DNA of 64,000 nucleotides from Trachythela sp. YZ-2020 (Eukaryota > Cnidaria > Anthozoa > Malacalcyonacea > Clavulariidae): positions 1,991,501 through 2,055,500 of the forward strand of contig JADLSH010000155.1 in NCBI GenBank assembly GCA_016169945.1. The letters run 5' to 3'. Position 1 is the stretch's first letter. Each line of letters begins with the position of its first letter. The position numbers and the translations under genes were made by a program. Below are positions 48,477-58,430 of the stretch, one piece after another. Below the pieces are notes generated by a model. It was not told the origin of the DNA. It did not search any database and was given only the letters and a program-made list of their open reading frames with translations.

Positions 48477-48541
48477 AAGCTACTCTGGTTTGTAAAGTTT
48501 ATGAACATTGTGTTCATAAACTTTACAATCCAGAGTAGCTT
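48477..48541. repeat. 65-bp hairpin palindrome
   Basis: aagctactctgg and ccagagtagctt, with inner arms tgtaaagtttatgaaca and its complement around a 4-base centre. Only one short mismatch near the outer arms. Confidence 0.9.
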
Positions 48542-48742
48542 ATATTATGCTTGTTTAAATAAACTTATTATCTGGATAATTAACCCATTAAGATCCAACG
48601 CATCCAATAGGTACTCTAAAATATCATATAGCCATATAGGTATATGCACAAGACAGTAAGGCACAATATGACAACTTTTCCACCAAAAGGTGGTCCATAG
48701 AATATAAAGATACTGTACACAAGAAATTGTACATAATCATAC

Positions 48743-49186
48743 CTTGTCTCTTGAAAACCAAGACGAATCTCTTCCACAAATAATGCAGCATTCTGGTAGT
48801 ACATGCTTGTTTCTTAGAGGCAAGGTCTTACTTGGTTCCACTGAAATGACTGAATTGCGTGTAATCTTTCTTCTGGGTTCCACGGCTGGTAAATGCTGGT
48901 TCCATGTGGCATGTGTGGTCTACGGTATTAGCGACCTTTTCCGTGCTTGTACTAGCTCCGTTTTCCTACGGATCTTTTCTTCACCGCTAAATTTCTTGTA
49001 GCATTTCATGTGGTGGTACCATTCTAAATCAAAACTTTCGTTTTTGTTCTCTGCCAAGTATGAATAATTGACGAATTCGTCATCAAACTTATCATACGAA
49101 TCCTTCGCTATCTCAGCTTGCAGGCAATTAAGTTTCGCCCATTTATTCCTGCAATCGACAAATTTCTTAAAGTGCCTATCACCCAA
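48743..49186 (-). pseudogene. 5' exon with CxxC motifs, one nonsense codon
   Basis: From ATG 49186 the frame reads VDCRNKWAKLNCLQAEIAKDSYDKF ... LEWYHHMKCYKKFSGEEK, is stopped by one TAG at 48920, and continues in the same frame to RNKHVLPECCIICGRDSSWFSRDK. It ends at a donor-like gtatga at 48742. Histidine and cysteine pairs (WYHHMKCY, ECCIICG) suggest a zinc-binding N-terminal region. It is head-to-head with the THAP gene, 272 bp apart, so they may share a promoter. The stop makes the copy inactive unless read through. Confidence 0.55.
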
Positions 49187-49458
49187 TTTTTTTTATATCA
49201 TAAATGTACAGTAGAACCCTTAAATAGTGGCATTTAAAAAAAATATTTCCATTTTAGCGTATTTTTGTGTGTTTTTCTGAGCCTTAAAAGTACCAAAACA
49301 ACGCATTTTTTGCATGATTTCTCTTTTGGCCGAGTGCGATTATATCTCGAGGGATTGGGCCTAGTGACGTAGCGCGAGTAACCTAATCTCATATTTACAT
49401 CTTCTCCGCTATTCTCCACTATTGAGCTTGGTATTTTCACTGCATTTTCAACGAAAAC
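49187..49458. promoter_or_regulatory. Divergent promoter region, THAP / zinc gene
   Basis: 272 bp between two divergent start codons, with a block containing cctagtgacgtagcgcgag near 49350. No TATA box at a fixed distance was recognised. The assignment rests on gene arrangement alone. Confidence 0.45.
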
Positions 49459-50836
49459 ATGCCCAATAGATGTGTAGCTGGCGGTTGTTCGAACCTTCCT
49501 GACCCTTCCAAGAGTATTGGTCTTCATAAGTTTCCAGAAGAAAACGATTTAGACAAGAAAAGACGGCGATGTTGGGTTGCATTTGTGCGAACAAAACGGG
49601 CGAAATGGTCGCCAACTGCAAGCTCGGGGCTTTGTTCACAGCATTTTAAGGCCGAGGATTTTGAAACTCCATTTATATCGATCCCTGGAACGACTTTCGT
49701 TAGTCGTGCGGTATTGAGAAGGGATGCAGCGATTGCGGCAAACCACGCGTCGAAAGTCATGACACTGCCGTCTGCGCCTCCTCGAGAGAGCATCCCCAAA
49801 ATGATAGCCTACTCATATCAAGGACTATACTGCAGGTAAACTAAATCATGAAAATTATATATACATACAGCATTTGAGAACATGCAGTTCTGCAATCCTG
49901 ATGTTTTCAGCACGTTCACGACTGAGTTATGTAACCACAAGTTCATATATACACATATATTAGGCTCATGCCTGGCTCATGCTAGTTATAATAATTTGCG
50001 CTTGCCAAATATACCTAATTTGTGGTTACTGCAGTCCTTGGAAACTCAGGATTTGGTAGCTCATTGATCAGGACACTGTACTAGAACTAGTACTGTTACA
50101 ACCAATAACACTAAATTAACTGTGCTTATCCATATCATGCCATTATTGTTTTTCAGACACATAATTGCAGCTATTCACTTCAACAACAATCTGCATCGGA
50201 AAGACAAAAAAAATAAAGATGGCAGTGACCAAATTAAAGTAGTTTACCCTAAATTTAAAGATGGGGAGGCTACTGTGCAAAATGTCAAAGTGAAGCCAAA
50301 TTATGGTAAGAAAATCAGTTTATGATCCACCAAGTACATTATGTCCACTAGATTATGTCGAAGAAATTTTCAACACTTTTGTTCATGGAAAGTTGAACAA
50401 AAAATTGAAGGAAGCAAGAGAAGAGCTTGTGAGCATGACACCTGCTCACATGAACACCATGCTGGTAAAGCAACCAAGAAAGGAAGCAACAGAAATGTGG
50501 AGAAAGGCTATGGTTGTGCAAGAGGTCCCTCGGACTATGCAAGGTACACTAAAGAAATACTTGTAGTTGCATTAATCTATTGAACTGCAATATGCTTGGC
50601 TGATAATTTTGCTTGTCAAGGGGAGGGTCTTGCTAATTAATGGGTTAATTGCAACATTCACATTGTGGACATATTTTCTGTTGGTTCATTTAATGAATTA
50701 CATTTCTTGTATTTTAGTGACTGAGCCCCTTTCAACAACTGTTGCTCCAAAAAGAAAAAGACTTTGCAGATCATGCAAGAATCCCATGAAAGGGCACAAG
50801 AATGTGAAGGACTGCCCAAAAAATATGCAGGCATAG
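49459..50836 (+). CDS. THAP-domain protein, four exons
   Basis: Spliced exons 49459-49835, 50157-50305, 50352-50543 and 50718-50836 join in frame (278 residues) with GT-AG borders throughout; intron 2 is only 46 bp. Residues 1-95 are a THAP zinc domain: CVAGGCSN, HKFPEE, RRCWVAFVR, W.P, CSQHFKAEDFE, keeping the C2CH metal ligands and signature tryptophan. THAP domains bind DNA and occur in P-element-type transposases and host regulators. The middle reads FKDGEATVQNVKVKPNY and YVEEIFNTFVHGKL, and the C-terminus has CRSCKNPMKGHKNVKDC, a small CCHC-like site. No transposase catalytic domain follows. A regulator or accessory DNA-binding protein of element D is likely. Confidence 0.82.
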
Positions 50837-51377
50837 TTGAATATGCCTAAAGGTTATTATCAGGGACTGTAAATCAACTGTGTGATTGGAGGAAATGTAT
50901 AGTCTTGATAAAAACTAAATTCTCATAATTAGTCTCATAGCTGGGAAGCTATTTAGAGATTAACTCATTAACTGACAGTACCCTACCATCATCGAGTAAA
51001 ATTGCCTGGTGTTAGAAAGAGTAAAATACTAAAGTAGGGTGCATCTGCATGCTGGCTAATGGGTCAACAAAATAATATTTAATAATTATACAGGAAGCCT
51101 AATCAGTGATGGTAACAACTGTATTTCAAAAAGGGTCCTGAGACATTGGTATATAGTTTTGTTAACCCATTAACTGGCAGTACTCTACCACTAACAGTTA
51201 AATCGTCTGGCCTTAGACAAAGTAAAATACTAAGGTAGGGTGCATCTGGGCACATTGCCAGCTAATGGTTTAGTTAATACAGTGATTTTGCTAAACAAAT
51301 TGAGGGATGAGGAACTTTTATGCAGTATCTACAGATTAGATTCAACAATATATTTTGTTCATAATTTTTTACTCAGA

Positions 51378-51544
51378 TACGCCTTTTCGGGGTTTGCGAT
51401 GCCATCTTGCCAAGTGGGGCAAACATAATAGAGCAACAATAGCATGACTCTAGGGACAAGCATTCCCATTGGAACGAGATAATGGCTTTACCATTGTGTT
51501 TGCCCCACTTGGAAAGATGGCATTGTGAGCCCCGAAAAGGCGTA
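51378..51544. mobile_element. Short MITE with TA duplication, 167 bp
   Basis: Inverted ends cgccttttcgggg and ccccgaaaaggcg flanked by TA, continuing to a shared gccatcttgccaagtggggc block, a palindrome-like mariner-type MITE. A related sequence (tgtttgccccctttgcaaaatgg) occurs at 60408-60430. Confidence 0.82.
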
Positions 51545-51594
51545 TAGCCCCATAATGTTCCCAGTTCTTCTATGGATAGTTTGTTTTGTATTTC

Positions 51595-53012
51595 TTAGTC
51601 ATCCATTTCCTCATCTTCAAAGCCAACAAAGCCTTCAACGTTGTCTTTTAGTTGGAACTTGCTTCTTACTACACGGTCATACACAAGGTGTATAAACTGC
51701 CGATATGCCAGACTTCTCATGAACCTATCAATGAGATTTTGACATTATCAATTTGAAGTTATGATATATGGTAGGACGAGTCTATTCTAAGTGACCTATC
51801 AATTTATAATACAATTGCAAAGACACAACTAAACACATACAGTTGATGTTTATTAGTTGGCTTTCAGAAACCATTTCAACCAAGTGTTAACAATCACAAT
51901 AAAAAATACAAGGTTGAATATTCTGAACTGAATTTAACTCATAGGCGGATTTTCTGGGGGGGAACTAAGTAAGACCAAAAATCTCAAAATTTTCTGGGGG
52001 CTTCGCCCTCTTACCCCCATTGCCAACTGTGCCCCCAGACCCCTGCTGCAGCTTGCTCAACGGCACTACGCACCCTGTCGCTCACCTCCCCTAAATTTTC
52101 GGCACCCCCCACCAGAGCAAAATCTGAAAATCCGCCTATGATTTAACTTACGCCTCCTCTGAACCAATTTGCTGATAACTTTTTTTATCAATGGTTCTGT
52201 ATTTTCCAACTGCCAACCGCAATGGCGCAATGACCATCTTTCGAGGCATACCGTGTTAAATGCTGGATGTAGTGTTATGCATTGTGGAGCAGTTTCCATA
52301 TCTTGAAGCACCCATTCATCTGATAAGGACTCTACGCATTTCTCCATGTCTTGACAACACAAACACTCGTTAATATTTTGAAGCAAGGCTACAGAGCAAT
52401 TTCCACAAGAGCACCTAAAATGAGATAACAATAATAGTGATTTTATACAATACCTACGATCATTTGCAAGCGAATAGAGAACTGTTATTCGTGAAAAATA
52501 TCGAATTTATATAAGGTAACGTTTATATAAGGACAACGTAACGTTGACTGAGGCAAACAACTCATAAAATTCGGCGCGCGGCGCATTTGATTGCAATTGG
52601 CAGTAATTACTCTTTACATTTTTAATTTTTTATATACATAGATTTAATAGAACAAAATATTTGTCATAGAAGCTTCGAGCTTTATTAATACTCACCAATT
52701 TCTAAGGCTTTCCTTTCCCGCTAGACGATCTTTTAAACTTGCTAGCTTTTGTTCTTTCTCCGCTTGTCGTTGCCTGTACTCTCAAATCCATTATTCATCC
52801 GCCATAGGTTCGGTAGAATACGGTTCAACATCACAGCTAGTCTGTTGATCATCTTCGCAATCGCCATTTTCACTGTCAGAAGCTTGCATAATCTCCGTTT
52901 CAATGAGCGTATAATTGCCCGGAATATAGTTAAATTCTGAGTCATCATCAGAAACCGACCACTGATCAGAGTCAGAAGACTTTGAATACATTTTGGACCG
53001 TAAATGACTCAA
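51595..53012 (-). CDS. P2RX7_C-like zinc domain gene, probably four exons
   Basis: Exons by inspection: 53012-52822, 52773-52696, 52414-52152 and 51724-51595. The first two junctions keep frame (introns 48 and 281 bp). The last is one base out of phase as I read it, so there is either an unseen exon or a frameshift. Exon 1 is acidic and serine-rich. The joined middle reads LRNW-CSCGNC ... CLCCQDMEKC ... CITLHPAFNTVCLERWSL, and the last exon RFMRSLAYRQFIHLVYD. This is the cysteine/histidine plan of the P2X7 receptor C-terminal (ballast-like) zinc domain, which is repeated in cnidarian genomes outside receptors. Function unknown; nucleic-acid or protein binding is inferred. Confidence 0.7.
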
Positions 53013-53550
53013 AAGAAGTCACAATTTGCTTGAAATACAGTTGAATCCCACTATATTTTATCTTTGTATAAACAACACGAGTTCCTCGCCCTACGTCACA
53101 GCTGATCTCAGGTACCAGTCCACGGCGCGCTCGGTCAAAATTATATACTGCACTTTATATCACGAAATAATATGAAAATAAAAATGAATATTCAAAAAAA
53201 GGATGCCGAAAACTTATTTGTAGTTACTATGCTTTCTATTTATCAAATAAAAAAAATGGGTGATAGGCACTTTAAGCCTTTGACGAGTAACTTTAGAAAG
53301 TTGCTCGGTTACGCCTTCAAAATGCATAAAACATGAGGATATTCGAATTTTCGACATATCGTCATTAGTAGCCATCTTGAATATGCGTGTTTTATTGAGA
53401 TCAGTTTTCCTATCTGCGCGTGCGCATTAAGTGTTTTGTGGTCAAGCGCATGCGTAGTTGCAACACAACAATGGCCGTTCATGATTTCGAAACACGAGGA
53501 AGCCCGAACTTTGGAGAGGTTGTACTTCAATTTGTGCAACTATTTCGCTT

Positions 53551-54260
53551 GAGGTCGGGAATCTTCGAGTTAAGCCCTTCGAGTTAAGCCCCTCGAGTTA
53601 AGCCCTTTTCGAGTTAAGCCCCGACCACGCCCTTTTTTGCCCCGACCACGCCCTTATCCAAAAAGGGCTTAACTCGAAGAACGAAACTCGATTTGGATCA
53701 TTCGAGTTAAGCCCCGGGGCTTAACTCGAAGTTTGACAAAATTGTTGTTGCTCGAGTTAAGCCCCGACTTTTGAAGTATGTCAACGACTCAATGAGTGCA
53801 ATATAAAGTAGAGGTCCGACCAAGGATTGAACCCGGCCCAAGTCTCCCAGCTTGAAAGGCAAGCGTGGCGACCACGACACCACAAGTGCTGGTGTGGATA
53901 ACGATATAATAGTTGTGATTGTTTTTGATAGTCGTGTTACATTAGCGATTTATACGTTCTTTTCGGGAGAAATGTCTGTGTTTTGGCTATTTTGTATTGA
54001 AAATTTGACAATTTAATATTGCCTCGTTGACATACTTCAAAAGTCGGGGCTTAACTCGAGCAACAACAATTTTGTCAAACTTCGAGTTAAGCCCCGGGGC
54101 TTAACTCGAATAGCCCAAATCGTGTTTCGTTCTTCGAGTTAAGCCCTTTTTGGAAAAGGGCGTGGTCGGGGCAAAAAAGGGCGTGGTCGGGGCTTAACTC
54201 GAAAAGGGCTTAACTCGAGGGGCTTAACTCGAAGGGCTTAACTCGAAGATTCCCGACCTC
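53551..54260. mobile_element. Foldback element E, 710 bp, 9-bp duplication
   Basis: Ends gaggtcgggaatcttcgag and its complement. Inverted arms of about 235 bp are packed with repeated cgagttaagcccc. Target duplication atttcgctt is exact (53542-53550 and 54261-54269). The undisturbed site is visible at 46535-46545 in the partner arm. The centre (53790-54030) holds a tRNA-like sequence. Confidence 0.92.
53812..53890 (-). repeat. tRNA-like sequence in element E
   Basis: Read on the minus strand, the part gtggtcgccacgc is followed by ttgcctttcaagc and gggttcaatcc. This gives D-arm, a UUC (Glu-like) anticodon loop and a T-arm resembling tRNA. The acceptor stem does not pair, so it is a tRNA-derived relic, as in SINEs, and not a working tRNA gene. 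Confidence 0.55.
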
Positions 54261-55538
54261 ATTTCGCTTGGGGGGAAGTGGATTCTAACTAAGTACGTTC
54301 TAATCTATTGATTCATGTAAAAATTATGTAGTTACACGAGGGGTGCTACGGAATCTGTTTTCTAAGCATATTTTCGACCCTCATCCTACGGCCTATTTTG
54401 ATCAGACCTTTCATATCTGCTTTTGTTTCCCCTGGAGCGCTGTTACAGAGAAAACATCGATGATCGCCTCCGATTATTTTTTCTGGAGTTTTATTCATTT
54501 TTTAGCTTATTTTTAAATCGTAACAATTATAACAAAGGGAAAGCAAAATTGTATTATTACTTCGCGCGGGAAATTTAATGTTTACAACTTGCTTGCGGAA
54601 GTCATTATAAAAGACTAGCGTTGATTGGCCCACTGCAAAACCCCTAGCAAAATCTTATTGGTTCTTCATAACAAAGGGAATGGAATGTATCGCTCGGTCC
54701 AGCAGACGTTAGTTGCACAGGGGGCCCAACTACGGTTTATGTCTGTAAAAAAGTGTAAAATAATAAACTTACTTGGAAAAGAATCCGAAAGATTTCCATG
54801 AACAATATATATATTAATATTTTGCGGAGAAAGAACAGCAAAGTTTAGTCTATATGAAGTACTTCACAATCGTAAGCAACTGACTAATGCGGGCGCATGT
54901 GGAATTAGCCCGCACCGCCTGTCCCGCCCCTTGCAGGCGTTATAATAAGTAGAAGAAAGAAAGGGATGAAACAAAAGTCACGTGACATTTTTAAATGCTT
55001 CTAACTTAACCGTTTCAACTTAATTTGATTATTTTACTACGTATTTAGTGTTCTCGTTGATGAACAAAGATAGCCAGTAAAGAAAAAACATAAATAAACC
55101 TGTTACTAAATGATTTTTAAGAGCAAGCATTCTTCGCCATTTTCGCGATATGTGTACCACGACTAGCCTATCCACGCTGACGTCATGAATTTCCGAAGCC
55201 ACCGTTCGGATGAAGTTCGGCGCTCGTGAGAAGTTCGGATTGCATCCCGATTTTAAAAATAGCTGTGATTTGTCAGTCCCGTGATCGGTATTGCACCATC
55301 TTCGCGCTAAATCTTCGCGCAATTTGCCAAATTTAATTTATTGGAACAAAGCAGTGGAACAAAGTCACAAAGACAGATCTTCAGTATTATATATATTAAA
55401 ACGCTTTCAGAAACAAATAATTTCAAAGTTTGTGTAGATTTTTAAATGTAAGTATTTGGTTTAACCATAATATTGCGTTTGTTTACATAATTTGAGTTAT
55501 TGTAAACTCACCGTACATTTATGTAAATTTTGTTATAG

Positions 55539-56514
55539 GGAATTGCACGTTTTAAATGCGGAGCAAATTACTGTTATGGACCTTGTCATGAGCGGTCATA
55601 ATGTGTTCGTTGGAGGCAAACCTGGTACTGGAAAGACATATGCAGTAAAACGTGTCGAGCAGAGCTTGAAGCAAACCAGACACGTTAAAGTAACCTGTAC
55701 AACTGGGATGGCATGTTCGCTTTATGACGAAGCTATGACCATTCATTCGTTCGCTGGGATTAAAAACTCAAGATTGAGCGTAGATTCATTGGTCACCTCA
55801 ATACTAAGTCGAGACTCTTGCAAACAAAGATGGATAGAAACTGATTCTCTCATCATCGACGAAGTGTCTCAACTGAGTGCCAAGATCTTCGAGGTGCTCA
55901 ATACTTTGGCCCAACGAGTTAGAGGCAGTGAAGAAATGTTTGGGGGGTTACAGCTTATATGTGTTGGAGATTTTTTTCAGCTACCTCCAATACGAAGTAA
56001 TGTTGATGAGGGTAAATATTGTCATCTTGAGAGTCCATTATGGAAGCATTGTTTTGGTCATTCTGTGGTGCTAGAAAAGGTATATCGCCAGGATCCGAAA
56101 GAAAAGCAGTTTCTTGGTTTACTGGATGAATTTGCAATGGGAGAATGTTCGGACGACTCATTGGCCTACCTCAATAGTGAACTGTGCAACAAACAATTGC
56201 ATTGGGAACACTTCGGAATTTCCTTTGTACCCCATATTTTTTGCAACAATTTTGATGCCACATTTTTCAACATGAACAAACTGAATGAACTACCTGGAGA
56301 AAGTAAGCTTTATATCTCAGTGGATGAATGCGAAGAGCAAATTTTAAACAAAGTGACTATAGCAGAGAAATATTTGTCCCTTAAAGTTGGAGCAGAAGTA
56401 ATGTTGCTATATAACATTTCAAATAAACTCACTAATGGGACCAGAGGAAGAGTTGTTAAGTTGGAAGAAGATGGACTCTTTATTCTGTGTCTATCAGTCC
56501 AAAACACTGTATGA
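55539..56514 (+). CDS. PIF1-like DNA helicase, C-terminally truncated
   Basis: About 325 residues of a PIF1/RecD-type SF1 helicase. Walker A is GGKPGTGKTYAVKRV. Motif Ia region is TTGMACSLY with IHSFAGI, motif II is LIIDEVSQLSAKIFEVLN, motif III is LQLICVGDFFQLPPI, motif IV region is VYRQDPKEKQF, and LTNGTRGRVVKLE precedes the stop. PIF1 helicases unwind DNA 5' to 3' and are known in Helitrons, not in short TIR elements. The 2B/C-terminal motifs (HKSQG-type) are missing, so activity is doubtful. A clear acceptor (tttgttatag) at about 55530 and donor gtaagt at 55449 show an upstream intron, so the true start lies in an exon I could not define. Confidence 0.8.
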
Positions 56515-57480
56515 AACTCTTTGGTTTCAATTATTTACAGCTACGAGACATAGTCTGGAAGTACCGTTGGAGTATTATTTGAAAATAAATGTTTAATTAG
56601 CCGGTAGCAAGCATGCCCAGAGTATCCAAATATATGTCAAATATTTTCAGTCAATTCTTTCCATTTTGATTGTCTTCGAGTTCACAAACACTGGAATGGA
56701 ATCATTTCAATTAATGCAAACGGCCGTTTAGAATTGAAACAATAGATTTAATAGAATAAAATATTAATTTTTCAATGTAAAGTGGGGTATTTTGTATTAA
56801 CATGTCTGTGTATAATAGAGCATTTGCCTGCTATTACAGCGATAGTCTATCGATTTTAAATTCCACAACCGTTTTAAATACATACGCACTCAAATTTCGC
56901 ATCACTTTTATTCTTTCAGTTTTAAATTTATTAAATCCCAAATTGTCTCGATTAGATGTGTATGTTCCTGGAAAATGTTTTTTATAAACAAAATTATGGC
57001 ATTGGATTGTTCTTTATTTACTAGTAGTATACGGATGTTAAATTTTTCAACGGCCGTTTCAAATTTCATATGTACAGTATTCAAATTACATGCACGTTGT
57101 ATGTTCTATAAATTGATAACAGAATAGCGCATACCATTTTGTAATTGATACTTCAGGTTTATCTATCTTATTCGTAGTATTCGTTAACTCTCCTAGCGCC
57201 ATCCGTGTTGTCATATTGCTAATAATGCTAAAACGTTTTAGTTTGTCCTCTTTTTTAATTGTATGTTTGTTTATGATATAATTGAATATTTGAATTACAT
57301 GTTAACTTTATTATATATTAACCGATAAACCCGTAGCGTGAAGTAGCCAAAAATAGCTTTGAGATGCATTTCCGAACTGTGATCGGAATTCTCCGTGTGG
57401 ACAGGCTAGTCGTGGTACACATCGAACGATCACGTGACCCGTGTTTCAACCCTTCTATTAATTATACTTATTTTATTATT
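56515..57480. other. Non-coding interior of element C
   Basis: AT-rich, no gene. Subterminal sequence near 57395-57430 (gacaggctagtcgtggtacac) is inverted relative to 55150-55175. Confidence 0.55.
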
Positions 57481-57788
57481 AATTCCATATGCGCCCGCAT
57501 TACTTACCGGTTGAATACAGTACTTCATATAGACTAAACTTTGCTGTTCTTTCTCCGCAAAATATTAATATATATATTGTTCATGGAAATCTTTCGGATT
57601 CTTTTCCAAGTAAGTTTATTATTTTACACTTTTTTACAGACATAAACCGTAGTTGGGCCCCCTGTGTTAGTTGGCGAGGGTTTGAGCCATAAGAACGTCT
57701 GCGAGCAGGCTATAGCCTGCGTAGCTGGCGGTTTTAAGGGTTGCGTGTTGAGCATAGATATAGTAAACCTAGATTGCTGACTCATACG

Positions 57789-58422
57789 CAGTGAACTCAA
57801 TTTGTTATAACCTGGAACGATAACTGGCGGTGAAAAGTGAAGCCGAAATAACAGTGCCTACGCCATCAAACGTGATTGATTTCACAACGGCCAAAGTTCA
57901 AAATAAGTTACGAAAATAGAAAAAAAACTTGAAAAGCTGTTAAAACCTGCACGATAACTTATTTTATCCCATGCATATTTTTATGGCTTTCATAAACTTT
58001 TTGCACAAACTAGCTTATACGGCTTATACGACTGACAAAAAACAAAATATTTTCGCTGTTTGAACAAAAACACTGAGAAAACTAACTTACTTCAGTCACT
58101 CAGTGACAAAGATATGTTTTCCTCCTAGTTTTCCTTCTGTAATCTTTTTTAGCCAGTTACAAAGTAGAAACTACTTCGATTTGCAAAAAAACTGTTTGTT
58201 TTTTTCAAAAAAATAACACAAAAATAGAGTTTACGTACGGACCGCGCAGTAAATAAGTTGTGGGGGACTGAAACTGACGTACGGACCGCGTGAAATTGAC
58301 TTTTGAGGGACTGAAACTGACGTACGGACCGCGTAAAAGGACTGGGATTTAGGCTTCACTTTTTTCCGCCTGAATGATTGAATGTTATCGTTCCAGATAT
58401 TAGAAATTTATGGAGTTCACTG
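57789..58422. mobile_element. hAT-like MITE G, 634 bp, perfect 8-bp duplication
   Basis: Ends cagtgaactc and gagttcactg with imperfect continuation to a shared ctggaacgataac. Target duplication ctcatacg exact (57781-57788, 58423-58430). The interior has a tandem gacgtacggaccgcg repeat (58235-58340). Confidence 0.92.
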
Positions 58423-58430
58423 CTCATACG

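Larger units (their letters stand above)
53385..54410. repeat. Inverted repeat arm within element D, split by element E
   Basis: 53385-53550 and 54261-54410 together match the reverse complement of 46425-46720. Element E (53551-54260) lies between them. Both arms contain an acaacaATGGCCGTTCATG segment, so a short conserved start region may be included. Confidence 0.85.
54716..57665. mobile_element. TIR transposon C with PIF1-like helicase, 2950 bp
   Basis: Terminal inverted repeats of about 185 bp begin cacagggggcccaactac (right end acagggggcccaac) and are nearly identical. Exact 8-bp duplication gttagttg (54708-54715, 57666-57673). The paralogous sequence at 43386-43472 shows the empty site with one gttagttg. 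The only sizeable coding region is the helicase at 55539-56514. No transposase recognised, so it is either non-autonomous or a new type. Confidence 0.88.
43386..57712. mobile_element. 14.3-kb composite DNA transposon (element D)
   Basis: Both ends read TAGCCTGCTCGCAGACG inward, and the terminal repeat runs at least 85 bp. On the right it is split by nested element C, so it resumes at about 54715 down to 54660. The flanks tagcctgcg at 43377-43385 and 57713-57721 are an exact 9-bp direct duplication. Inside are a RecQ-like helicase remnant, THAP, P2RX7_C-like and other genes plus at least four nested elements. A 9-bp duplication fits MuDR-like transposons, but I recognise no Mutator transposase. 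The duplicated target resembles the terminal repeat's own first bases, so insertion into a related sequence is possible. Confidence 0.65.

Noticed and set aside
53812..53890. Functional tRNA-Glu gene
   Set aside because: T-arm and anticodon loop are recognisable but the acceptor stem does not pair and it lies inside a foldback element.
43386..57712. Assigning element D to Mutator (MuDR)
   Set aside because: Only the 9-bp duplication supports it. No MULE transposase or SWIM zinc finger was seen, so I leave the superfamily open.
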